From an uncultured Planctomycetaceae bacterium (GTDB lineage: Bacteria; Planctomycetota; Planctomycetia; Pirellulales; Pirellulaceae), in assembly GCA_903863885.1 (NCBI GenBank), contig CAIPEB010000481.1, positions 1 to 46,311 of the forward strand: DNA of 46,311 nt. The letters run 5' to 3'. The position numbers and the translations under genes were made by a program. The notes below the pieces were generated by a model. That model was not told the DNA's origin. It did not search any database and saw only the letters and a program-made list of their open reading frames with translations. This document shows positions 36,079-44,796 of the stretch, piece by piece (position 1 is the stretch's first letter; each line of letters opens with the position of its first letter).

Positions 36079-37698
36079 TTAGCTCTCGGCGCTGCCGTCT
36101 GCTTTCGTCTGACTCGCCCACATCGACGGATGCGAGGTCAGTTCATGGACGATGTGGTCGGCCAGCGCCGCGAGGGTCGCTTCCTCCAGGCCCTTCAGAC
36201 CTTCTTCCTGACCGGTGGGTTGAACGACAAGCGTCGTTACGTTGTCGAGATTCACCCCGGGCTGGGCAGACTGCATGTCGCGGAGCAAACTGCCGGGCAG
36301 CCGGTTGATATCGCGGGCCATCAGCACCACGACGCGGTCGCAGGCCTGCGCGACCTTGGCGATGCTGTTCGGCGTGACGACCTTTTCGCCGAACGTGGTC
36401 TCGACGGGCAGCAATCGGTCGAGCAACCGCTGGCGCACAAGCGACCCAAGACCGCCGTGGCCCGGCAGCAGTCCGGCCTCGGACATCAGTCGCACCTTGC
36501 GGCCGTCGCGGTTCACGATGCTCAGCACGGCAATGTGCTCGCCCGACTTCGCCGCATCGCTCTTGCCGGCCGGCGATGCGCTGCTGCGGAACGCCGCCTG
36601 CAGGATGTCGATGATCTCGTTGTCCGCGAACGGCTCGACCGCATAGTAGAAGATGCGGTACGAGCGGTATGCGGCTTCCATCGAAGCGTCGCCCGTTCCG
36701 ATCAGAATGATCTTCTTTTCGGGAGCCGCGGCGTTGATGCGAGCAATCAGCGCCGGCCCGTCCTGGCCGAAGGAGGCGGTATCGACCAGGATCGCGCCGA
36801 CACCGTTGTCCTGCAATGCCGCGCCGAGTTCCTTTGTGTCCTTCGCAATGCGAACGTGATATCCCAACGCCGTCATCTTCGCCTGCTGAGCCGAGGCGCT
36901 GGCGGAATCCGCGTTCACGAGCAGTACGCGGCGGCGCCGGCACAACTCGGTTTCCTCGCCGTATCGCGTCGGAGAAATCGCAGCGATCCAGCCACTGCCG
37001 CACGGATCCTCCCAAAGAGCCGAAGGATCCTTGGCCAGCCGCTCATTCACCGCGGCGATCACGCCGGACAGAGGTGCCACCACGGTTCTCGTCGTCGAGT
37101 CTTCGTGTACGATCGCGGCCATCGGCAGGCCCTGATAGACGACTTCGCCGATCTTCGGCAGACGCACGGATTGAATGCCGGCCGCCTGCGATCTCGGAGT
37201 CAATACGCCCGCCCGCGCCGTTCCGTCCTCGCCGCATTGAACCCAGGCATCCTGCAGGAACAGATACCACTCGGCGCAAGGCGTCCAGGTATCGTCGGCG
37301 GACGCGGCCTCCCCGGCCGGTTCCGTCGTTCCCTTGCCCACATGCTTCTGCACGGCGCTCGAGATCTCTTCCGGCGTGAAGGGCTTGGTCACATAGCCGG
37401 CCGCTCCCAAGCGGATCGCCGAGATGGCATTCGGCACGCTCGGATAACCCGTCATCAGGATTACCGGGACATTGGGGCGCTTGTCCCGAAGCTGTTCCAG
37501 GAATTCGATGCCGGTCATGTTCGGCATCTTGATGTCCAGCAAGATCGCGGCGAAGTCATTCTCCCGGGCCATTTGCAGGCCGAGCTGAGCATCGCTCGTT
37601 TTTTCTACTTCGAAGCCCTGGCGAGTGAAGATGCGGCGGCAACCTTCGCAAATCGCTTCTTCATCGTCCACGACAAGCAGTCTTTGATCTCCGGACAT
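36079..37698 (-). CDS. Receiver - GcvH-like (no lipoyl Lys) - pseudo-receiver fusion protein
   Basis: 539 residues, ATG with GGGAG seven bases upstream; first gene of the Hdr-Flx operon. Residues 1-120 form a response-regulator receiver with phospho-acceptor D55 (LLDIKMP) and K105. Residues about 141-243 match glycine-cleavage H protein (WYLFLQDAWV; TVVAPLSGVIAAVNERL; GSGWIAAIS), but the lipoylated Lys is replaced by S201. Residues about 256-372 are a second receiver-like domain in which D306 remains, the conserved Lys is Glu (AVEPF), and one acidic residue is Asn, so it is probably not phosphorylated. The C-terminal 160 residues are unrecognised. There is no DNA-binding output, which suggests control of protein activity or complex assembly rather than transcription. 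Confidence 0.85.
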   Translation of the reverse strand: MSGDQRLLVVDDEEAICEGCRRIFTRQGFEVEKTSDAQLGLQMARENDFAAILLDIKMPNMTGIEFLEQLRDKRPNVPVILMTGYPSVPNAISAIRLGAAGYVTKPFTPEEISSAVQKHVGKGTTEPAGEAASADDTWTPCAEWYLFLQDAWVQCGEDGTARAGVLTPRSQAAGIQSVRLPKIGEVVYQGLPMAAIVHEDSTTRTVVAPLSGVIAAVNERLAKDPSALWEDPCGSGWIAAISPTRYGEETELCRRRRVLLVNADSASASAQQAKMTALGYHVRIAKDTKELGAALQDNGVGAILVDTASFGQDGPALIARINAAAPEKKIILIGTGDASMEAAYRSYRIFYYAVEPFADNEIIDILQAAFRSSASPAGKSDAAKSGEHIAVLSIVNRDGRKVRLMSEAGLLPGHGGLGSLVRQRLLDRLLPVETTFGEKVVTPNSIAKVAQACDRVVVLMARDINRLPGSLLRDMQSAQPGVNLDNVTTLVVQPTGQEEGLKGLEEATLAALADHIVHELTSHPSMWASQTKADGSAES

Positions 37699-37719
37699 GA
37701 CTCAACTCCCTGGCAAGCA

Positions 37720-37756
37720 TTGGTAGGTTGGTGGCCGTTTGTTGGAGACCTACCAA
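37720..37756. promoter_or_regulatory. Inverted repeat TTGGTAGGT...ACCTACCAA spanning the predicted transcription start
   Basis: Nine-base perfect arms (37720-37728 and 37748-37756) around 19 bases. Relative to the sigma-54 start predicted near 37746, the arms cover about -10 to -2 and +19 to +27. It could be an operator or a DNA hairpin. Confidence 0.5.
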
Positions 37757-37772
37757 GGCAACAAGCGTGCCG
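37757..37772 (-). promoter_or_regulatory. Sigma-54 promoter of the Hdr-Flx operon
   Basis: Minus-strand CGGCACGCTTGTTGCC fits the sigma-54 consensus TGGCACG-N4-TTGCW with invariant GG and GC separated by ten bases. The predicted start is near 37746, leaving a leader of about 48 bases before the ATG at 37698. A sigma-54-dependent regulator is encoded next door. Confidence 0.75.
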
Positions 37773-37935
37773 AAGTCGAAGAACGCCGCAAGATCTTTGA
37801 GAAACACGCCCGATTACGGGAATTAATGAGGAAGTTGCGGCCAAATCGCAGACTCTGCAGCCAATGTCAGCCTTTACCAGCCGAAAGAGGGCAAAAAAGC
37901 CGGCTTCCAAGCCGCCGCGAGCGTATGTCAGGTTC

Positions 37936-37948
37936 GTACACTGTATAC
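37936..37948 (-). promoter_or_regulatory. Putative enhancer (UAS) ATACAGTGTA for the sigma-54 regulator, Hdr side
   Basis: Minus-strand GTATACAGTGTAC is a near-palindrome centred about 196 bases upstream of the predicted start. The ten-base core ATACAGTGTA also occurs upstream of the hydrogenase operon. A half-site GTGTATG lies 32 bases farther upstream (about three helical turns, 37968-37974). Confidence 0.6.
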
Positions 37949-38107
37949 GCGCCAGCCGGCAAAACCTCATACACCGGACTGCCGCCCCCCCTCTGTGGCT
38001 GCCGATCCGGCGGCTGCGCCAGGGTCATTGCATTTCCCTCGTCGGAGAGCCGCCGCACTCCAAGAGCCCTCTGGCGGAGCGGGCGGCGACCATTGCGAAG
38101 CGGCAGA

Positions 38108-39493
<1,386 letters not shown>

Positions 39494-39740
39494 GTTGTTT
39501 CTGCCCTGAACACGACCATCGACACTTCACGTCGCTCCACCCGTGTTCGAACCTGCCCCATTTCCGCACTTGCTTCATTCGTATCACGCACATCTCACGG
39601 GTAATGACTTAACGTGCGAGGTCGTACTTTTCCTTCCGAAACGATAGATGTTCGCTTAACGTCCATCAGCAACACACGGCTGGACAAGCCACCCGTGCCA
39701 CCCGGAACGGAGGTGGCACAGATATTTGTCTTGCTCCGGA

Positions 39741-39768
39741 CTCCAGACTCCAGACTCCAGACTCCAGA
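39741..39768. repeat. 7-bp tandem repeat CTCCAGA x4
   Basis: Four perfect head-to-tail copies of CTCCAGA (TCTGGAG on the minus strand), abutting the TAG stop codon of the histidine kinase at 39769-39771. Slippage here could not change the kinase because the repeat is just outside it. Confidence 0.9.
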
Positions 39769-41754
39769 CTACTCTCTCCTCTCTCCGGCCGGCGCCAGGA
39801 ACGGATGCTGTCGCGGGACCGAGTCGGGCGTCTCAGCGACGGGTCCGTGTCCGGAGAGCGGGAAGACGATGGTGAACGTGGTCCCGCGTCCGACTTCGCT
39901 GTCGAGTTCGATGTTCCCGCCGTGCTGCTGCACGATACCGTAGCTGACGCTCAACCCCAATCCTGTGCCTTTGCCGACCGGCTTCGTTGTGAAGAACGGC
40001 TCAAAGATGCGTTCGAGATGCTCAGGCTTGATTCCGCATCCCGTGTCCGAGATCTTCACGACGACGCCCGCCCCCTGCGTCCGCGTGCTGATTGTCAGAG
40101 TGCCTCCCGACGACATGGCTTCGCAGGCATTCAGCGACAGGTTCAGCAGCACCTGCTGCAGTTGGTTCATATCGCCGTCGATAGCCGGCAAATCGCCCGC
40201 CAGGTCCTCGTCGATCACGATGCGATCGAACAACTTCTGGTTGCGGATCAATCGAGTTGTGCGGACGACGGCCTCGTTCAGGTTCATCGGCTCTTTGTTC
40301 ACCGCCCGTTCACGCGCAAAGTCCAGCAATCCGCGCACAATTTCGGCGGCTCGCGAAGTCTCGTGGATGATCAGGTCCAGGTCCTGGCGGTCCTGATCAT
40401 CCATGTTGGGTTTTTCCCGCATCAAGTGCGCAAAGGTCAGAACGCCGGTGAGGGGGTTGTTGATCTCGTGCGCCACGCCGGCGGCCAATCGTCCCAGTGA
40501 TGACAGTTTCTCGCTGTGGTGCAACTGTTTGCTGGTGGCGATCTTCAGCTGCTGCTCGCGTTCGACCACGGCCTCCGCCATCTGGTCCACGGCCTGACAA
40601 AGCAGGCCGATTTCTCCCGGGGGCCGGATGTGAACCCGCGCGGTCAGGTCGCCGCCGATGAAACGGCGCGACATCGCGATCACTTTTTCGGCGGGGCGAA
40701 GCACGAGGTAGTTCATGAAGTAAATCAGGAGGAAGCAGGACAACGTTCCCGAAAGGACCATGACGAGCAATACGCCGCCCAGAGTATTCCGCTTGTGCAC
40801 AAACGGCGATTGAAGCAGTCCCACGTAGAGCGCGCCCACGACCTGCTGCTGGGGATCCCGAATCGGCTCGTACGCCGTGACGTATCGATCGTTGACGACG
40901 AAAGCCGATGCCGCCCAGATTTCGCCCCGTTCCAGAACCTGTTCGGCCACCTGCTGGCTCATTCGAGTGCCCACCGCGCGATGGCCGTCGGTTTTTCGCA
41001 CGTTGGTGGCGATCCGAACGTCTCCCAGAAAAACCGTTACGGTATCCTGCGACGGAACATCCCGGACCGGAGGGTTGAGGATCGCATCGCGGATGGAATC
41101 GACCAGATCCTCGCGCTGGTTCAGCAGATCACCTCCGTAGAGCACTCCGCGCACAGCTCCATGTTCGTCGAGCAGCGGAACGGCGGTGCCCGAGATCAGA
41201 CCGTCCGTGCACGACGTCTCGAGCAGCGGCTTCGCCTCGGGAGTCGGCAGCAGGTCAATTCGCGCCCGACCGGCCAACCGCTGGCTGATCCGGGCGAGCG
41301 ATGCGCCGGACACACGCTCGGTGCCGGTCACGGTTTTTTTCGTGCTGAGAGCCGCGCGCACGAGCGCATTTTCCGACAAGTCGCCGTCTTGCGTTCCTTC
41401 CGAATCCGCTCGCACGGCAATGCGCCCGCGATTGTCCAACAGCGTGACGAAGTCCATCGAGCCGGCGTGCCGGACCTTCGTCAGCATTGCCGGCATCCGC
41501 CCTCCCGATCCCGCTGAAGCGGCGCCGGCCGTGGAAAACTCGTGGCTCAATGCGGCGACCTGCAGGCACCCTTCGAGCATCTGCATGCGTGCTTCGTACA
41601 TGGCTTCCGCCGCACGCAGATTCCGCTGCACCCGCTGCTGCACCTCCTGCAGCCAGACGGATTCCAGGTACGAGAAGACCGCCAGCGAGATCAGAGCGTT
41701 CGCGACGAGAATACCGGCGATCGACAGGATGGTCAGTTTGAGTCGTATGGTCAT
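39769..41754 (-). CDS. Membrane sensor histidine kinase (Cache-HAMP-HisKA-HATPase)
   Basis: About 661 residues from ATG 41754 (GGAAGG upstream). A first membrane helix (LTILSIAGILVANALISLAVF) and a second near residue 325 (LGGVLLVMVLSGTLSCFLLI) bound an extracytoplasmic sensor of about 290 residues. The distal part (VFLGDVRIATNV; YVTAYEPIRDPQQQVVGALY) looks like a Cache domain. HAMP follows, then HisKA with H429 in VAHEINNPLTGV, N-box LNLSLNACEAM, and G boxes SDTGCGIKPEH and GTGLGLSVSYG. It should phosphorylate the adjacent NtrC-type regulator. The signal is unknown; a metabolite or redox-linked compound outside the membrane is plausible. Confidence 0.93.
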   Translation of the reverse strand: MTIRLKLTILSIAGILVANALISLAVFSYLESVWLQEVQQRVQRNLRAAEAMYEARMQMLEGCLQVAALSHEFSTAGAASAGSGGRMPAMLTKVRHAGSMDFVTLLDNRGRIAVRADSEGTQDGDLSENALVRAALSTKKTVTGTERVSGASLARISQRLAGRARIDLLPTPEAKPLLETSCTDGLISGTAVPLLDEHGAVRGVLYGGDLLNQREDLVDSIRDAILNPPVRDVPSQDTVTVFLGDVRIATNVRKTDGHRAVGTRMSQQVAEQVLERGEIWAASAFVVNDRYVTAYEPIRDPQQQVVGALYVGLLQSPFVHKRNTLGGVLLVMVLSGTLSCFLLIYFMNYLVLRPAEKVIAMSRRFIGGDLTARVHIRPPGEIGLLCQAVDQMAEAVVEREQQLKIATSKQLHHSEKLSSLGRLAAGVAHEINNPLTGVLTFAHLMREKPNMDDQDRQDLDLIIHETSRAAEIVRGLLDFARERAVNKEPMNLNEAVVRTTRLIRNQKLFDRIVIDEDLAGDLPAIDGDMNQLQQVLLNLSLNACEAMSSGGTLTISTRTQGAGVVVKISDTGCGIKPEHLERIFEPFFTTKPVGKGTGLGLSVSYGIVQQHGGNIELDSEVGRGTTFTIVFPLSGHGPVAETPDSVPRQHPFLAPAGERRE

Positions 41755-41799
41755 CGAAACGGGCAACCTTCCAGGCGGAGGAGAAACTCCACCCCGCGT

Positions 41800-41812
41800 C
41801 ATACAGTGTATG
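41800..41812 (+). promoter_or_regulatory. Putative enhancer (UAS) CATACAGTGTATG, hydrogenase side
   Basis: A perfect odd-centred palindrome (CATACA-G-TGTATG) centred about 200 bases upstream of the predicted hydrogenase start. It shares ATACAGTGTA, in the same orientation relative to transcription, with the site upstream of the Hdr-Flx operon. An AATACAC half-site lies 20 bases downstream (two helical turns). It is also 46 bases upstream of the kinase start, so it could contribute to autoregulation. Confidence 0.62.
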
Positions 41813-41952
41813 AAAGAACAATACACCTCAGGACCTACATTCGCAACGTGCGCTTTCTGCGCCGACGATTCGCCGGCATGCTGCGAAACGCGTTCCGAGC
41901 GGCTGTTTGCCGCAGAATTACGGCAGAAATTCACGGCAAGGCGATTCTCGCC

Positions 41953-41966
41953 CGGACAATTGTCCG
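41953..41966. promoter_or_regulatory. 14-base perfect palindrome CGGACAATTGTCCG
   Basis: Perfect palindrome ending 13 bases before the sigma-54 -24 element of the hydrogenase operon. No copy is seen upstream of the Hdr-Flx promoter, so it may serve a hydrogenase-specific second regulator. Confidence 0.45.
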
Positions 41967-41979
41967 ACGCCGCACGTTG

Positions 41980-41995
41980 TGGCATGAGGCTTGCG
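41980..41995 (+). promoter_or_regulatory. Sigma-54 promoter of the [FeFe]-hydrogenase operon
   Basis: TGGCATGAGGCTTGCG matches TGGCACG-N4-TTGCW with GG and GC ten bases apart. The predicted start is near 42006, 138 bases before the GTG of the NuoE-like gene. Confidence 0.78.
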
Positions 41996-42143
41996 ACACT
42001 GCCCACTCGGTTTGGTCGCGCGGCAATCGCGAGCGGCTCCGCATGATGGGGTGTGACTGCCCTGCCGTTCGGGTCGCGTGCGGCCAGCGACGGTCAACCG
42101 TACTGCCAAACGCCATTGCATCCCAAGTATGTGGAGGCTCCCG

Positions 42144-42677
42144 GTGACAGCAATCCTTCCGCAAGTCACACCTGTGCCGGAACAATTTACGCCTGTGCCG
42201 GACATCGAGGCGATCCTGGCCAGCTATCCGCAGGCCAAGCGGGAATCGCTGATTCCTTTGCTTCAGGATGTCCAGGAAAAGCACGGCTACCTGTCGCGCG
42301 GGGCGATCGCGCGGATCAGCCAGTATCTGTCGCTGCCGGCGAGCAAGATCTACGGCGTCGCCACGTTTTACAACCAATTCCGTTTTCAGCCGCAGGGCCG
42401 TTATCACATTCAGGTTTGCCGCGGCACGGCTTGCCATGTGAAGGGATCGGCCGCGGTCTTCGAAGCCGTGAAACGCGAGCTGAAGATCGACGCGGGGCAA
42501 ACGAGTCGCGACGGGCTTTTCAGCCTCGAAGTGGTCGCCTGTATCGGGGCTTGCGGCTTGGCTCCGGTGATCTGTGTCAACGGCGTGTTTCACGCCAGCG
42601 TTACGACCAAATCGGTCGTGAAGATTCTGGACACCTATCGCAGAAAGGCCGCCAAGAATGACGACGAAGCTGCTTGA
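42144..42677 (+). CDS. hydC: NuoE-like [2Fe-2S] subunit of NAD-dependent [FeFe] hydrogenase
   Basis: 177 residues from GTG 42144, with GGAGG seven bases upstream. A helical N-domain (IEAILASYPQAKRESLIPLL; ATFYNQFRFQPQG) is followed by a thioredoxin-like domain with the four [2Fe-2S] ligands in CRGTAC (C-x4-C) and CIGAC (C-x3-C). It matches the 24-kDa subunit of complex I and the HydC/HndA subunit of electron-bifurcating hydrogenases. It overlaps the next gene by 20 bases. Confidence 0.93.
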   Translation: MTAILPQVTPVPEQFTPVPDIEAILASYPQAKRESLIPLLQDVQEKHGYLSRGAIARISQYLSLPASKIYGVATFYNQFRFQPQGRYHIQVCRGTACHVKGSAAVFEAVKRELKIDAGQTSRDGLFSLEVVACIGACGLAPVICVNGVFHASVTTKSVVKILDTYRRKAAKNDDEAA

Positions 42678-44664
42678 TAGGCCTGTTGCACCCGCGCATC
42701 CGGCGACATCGAATACCGCGGCCTTTGCCACCTACCCGGAATTGTTGACCTGGTTGATGGACGCCGACGCTCCGCAGGACGATGCGGTGCGCAAGCAGCG
42801 CCAGGATCGCGTGGCCGAACTGCGGCGCGATCGCCTTGTGCGTCCGGCGATCTTCGTGGGCATGGGCACGTGCGGCCTGGGAGCCGGTGCTCAGGAGACC
42901 CTCGACGCGATCCGAGCCTATCTCGACCAGAACGAGATCAAGGCCGATGTGGTCAAAGTGGGCTGCATCGGGTTGTGTTCGTCGGAACCGCTCGTCGAGA
43001 TTCAACTGCCCGGACGCACCCGCGTCACGTTCCAGCAGATCACCAAGGACAAAGTGAGCGGCCTGCTCGACTCGGTGCTCGCGGGCCGGATACCCGACAA
43101 GCAGGTACTCGCACAGCATCGCCACGCCACGCTGGAGCCCTGGGAGGATGTGCCGTTTCTCGACGAGCATCCGTTCTTTGGTCCGCAGACGCGCTGGGTG
43201 CTGGTCAATTGCGGCCTGATCGATCCGTCGCAGATTGACGAGTACATCGCGCACGGCGGTTATCAGGCCTTGGCGAAAGCCGTGAGACAGTACACGCCGG
43301 ATCAGGTCTGTGATCTGGTCGAGGCGAGCGGCCTGCGGGGCCGTGGCGGCGGCGGCTTCCCCACGGGCAAAAAGTGGAAGTTCGCGCGCCAGGCAAAGGG
43401 CGACCACAAGTATCTGATCTGCAACGCCGACGAAGGCGATCCCGGCGCGTTCATGGATCGAGCGGTGATCGAAAGCGATCCTCACCGCCTCGTCGAAGGC
43501 ATGGTGCTTGCCGCTTACGCGATCGGCGCCACCAAAGCCTACGTCTACATCCGTGCCGAATATCCGCTGGCGATCAAGCGACTGAAAGCCGCGCTGTCGC
43601 AGGCCGAAGCAAACCGCCTGCTCGGCCAGAACATCCTGGGCACCGATTTCAGCCTGGAAATCGTGATCAAGATGGGCGCAGGCGCGTTTGTCTGCGGCGA
43701 AGAGACGGCGCTGATCCACAGTATCGAGGGCCGCCGCGGCATGCCCCGGCCGCGTCCTCCGTTTCCCGCGGTGAGCGGTCTGTTCAAGAAGCCGACAATC
43801 ATCAACAACGTGGAAACGCTGGCCAACGTCCCCTCGCTGGTCGATCGCGGCGCGGAATGGTTCAGCGCCGTGGGCACGTCCACGAGCAAGGGAACCAAGG
43901 TATTCGCGCTTTCGGGCAAAGTCAGCCGCACGGGCCTCGTCGAAGTCGCCATGGGCACGACGGTGCGGCAGATCGTGTTCGATATCGGCGGCGGCATCGC
44001 CAACGGCCGGCACTACAAGGCCGTGCAGATCGGCGGACCGTCGGGCGGCTGCATTCCCGAACAGCATCTCGATATCGACATCGACTACGAGTCGCTCAAG
44101 ACGGTGGGAGCGATGATGGGCTCCGGCGGCCTCGTGGTGATGGACGAAGACAACTGCATGGTGGACGTGGCCAAGTTCTTCATGGACTTCATCCAGCGGG
44201 AAAGCTGCGGCAAGTGCATACCGTGCCGGGAAGGCACGCGCCGAATGCTCGAAATTCTGCAGAGGATCACACGCGGGCGGCGGCGGGAACAGGGCATCGA
44301 TGCACTCGAGCGATTCCACAGCGTGCTGCATCTGCAGGACCTGGCCGAGACGATCCGCGACGCCAGCCTCTGCGGACTCGGCATGACCGCTCCGAACCCC
44401 GTGCTCAGCACGCTGCGGTTCTTTCGACACGAGTATGAGACGCACATCTTCGAGCGACGCTGCCCGGCCGGCGTCTGCAGCGAACTGGTCACGTACACGA
44501 TCGACGCCGAGAAGTGCAAGGGATGCGCACTGTGCGCAAAGAAATGCCCGACGCAAGCCATCGTCGGCACGCCGAAAATGCCGCATTACATCGTTGCCGA
44601 GAAGTGCATCGGTTGCGGAACGTGTATGGATGTCTGCCGGCCCCAAGCCGTTATGAAAGCATGA
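42658..44664 (+). CDS. hydB: NuoF-like flavoprotein subunit of NAD-dependent [FeFe] hydrogenase
   Basis: 668 residues. The N-terminal 130 residues are a thioredoxin-like [2Fe-2S] domain (GTCGLGAG; GCIGLCSSEP), which is a separate HndB protein in some species. The NuoF core follows with the NADH/FMN motifs GRGGGGFPTGKKWKF (about 228) and NADEGDPGAFMDR, then CGEETALIHSIEG, an SLBB region and the [4Fe-4S] site ESCGKCIPCREGTRRML (about 518). The C-terminus has two ferredoxin clusters, CKGCALCAKKCP and CIGCGTCMDVCRP. This domain order is that of bifurcating hydrogenase HydB/HndC. It oxidises or reduces NAD(H) and exchanges electrons with HydA and ferredoxin. Confidence 0.95.
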   Translation: MTTKLLDRPVAPAHPATSNTAAFATYPELLTWLMDADAPQDDAVRKQRQDRVAELRRDRLVRPAIFVGMGTCGLGAGAQETLDAIRAYLDQNEIKADVVKVGCIGLCSSEPLVEIQLPGRTRVTFQQITKDKVSGLLDSVLAGRIPDKQVLAQHRHATLEPWEDVPFLDEHPFFGPQTRWVLVNCGLIDPSQIDEYIAHGGYQALAKAVRQYTPDQVCDLVEASGLRGRGGGGFPTGKKWKFARQAKGDHKYLICNADEGDPGAFMDRAVIESDPHRLVEGMVLAAYAIGATKAYVYIRAEYPLAIKRLKAALSQAEANRLLGQNILGTDFSLEIVIKMGAGAFVCGEETALIHSIEGRRGMPRPRPPFPAVSGLFKKPTIINNVETLANVPSLVDRGAEWFSAVGTSTSKGTKVFALSGKVSRTGLVEVAMGTTVRQIVFDIGGGIANGRHYKAVQIGGPSGGCIPEQHLDIDIDYESLKTVGAMMGSGGLVVMDEDNCMVDVAKFFMDFIQRESCGKCIPCREGTRRMLEILQRITRGRRREQGIDALERFHSVLHLQDLAETIRDASLCGLGMTAPNPVLSTLRFFRHEYETHIFERRCPAGVCSELVTYTIDAEKCKGCALCAKKCPTQAIVGTPKMPHYIVAEKCIGCGTCMDVCRPQAVMKA

Positions 44665-44678
44665 GAGTGCCGCACATG

Positions 44679-44705
44679 CCTCGAGGTTCCGCACCTACCT
44701 CGAGG
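44679..44705. repeat. Direct repeat CCTCGAGGTTC in the hydB-hydA gap
   Basis: Two copies (44679-44689 and 44698-44708), each with the eight-base palindrome CCTCGAGG, 19 bases apart start to start. They lie between the NuoF-like gene and hydA. Role unknown. Confidence 0.5.
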
Positions 44706-44796
44706 TTCTGCGGCTTGACCGAAAGAAGACTCCGCTGCCAGCCGGATTCGCGAAACGAAGATCGGAAGAAGGCACTGCTGCCAGAGAGGAACTTGC

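Larger units (their letters stand above)
37699..38107. other. Regulatory region of the Hdr-Flx operon
   Basis: About 409 bases between the operon start and the stop of the sigma-54 regulator gene. It holds a minus-strand sigma-54 promoter (37757-37772), an inverted repeat around the predicted start, and palindromic upstream sites at 37936-37948 and about 37968-37980. No gene is credible here. Confidence 0.6.
41755..42143. other. Divergent regulatory region of kinase and hydrogenase operons
   Basis: About 389 bases. In order on the plus strand it holds a palindromic UAS (41800-41812), a second half-site (41820-41826), TTGCCG...CGGCAA words (about 41907-41938), a 14-base palindrome (41953-41966) and a sigma-54 promoter (41980-41995). 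No gene fits. Confidence 0.6.

Noticed and set aside
36040-37800. Plus-strand open frame opposite the receiver/GcvH gene (about 586 codons)
   Set aside because: Antisense shadow. The minus strand has REC and GcvH motifs and a good ribosome site.
42601-44694. Long minus-strand open frame opposite hydB (about 697 codons)
   Set aside because: It is the antisense shadow of a clear NuoF-like gene. Its translation is His/Arg/Asp-rich with no domains or ribosome site, and long antisense frames are common at this GC content.
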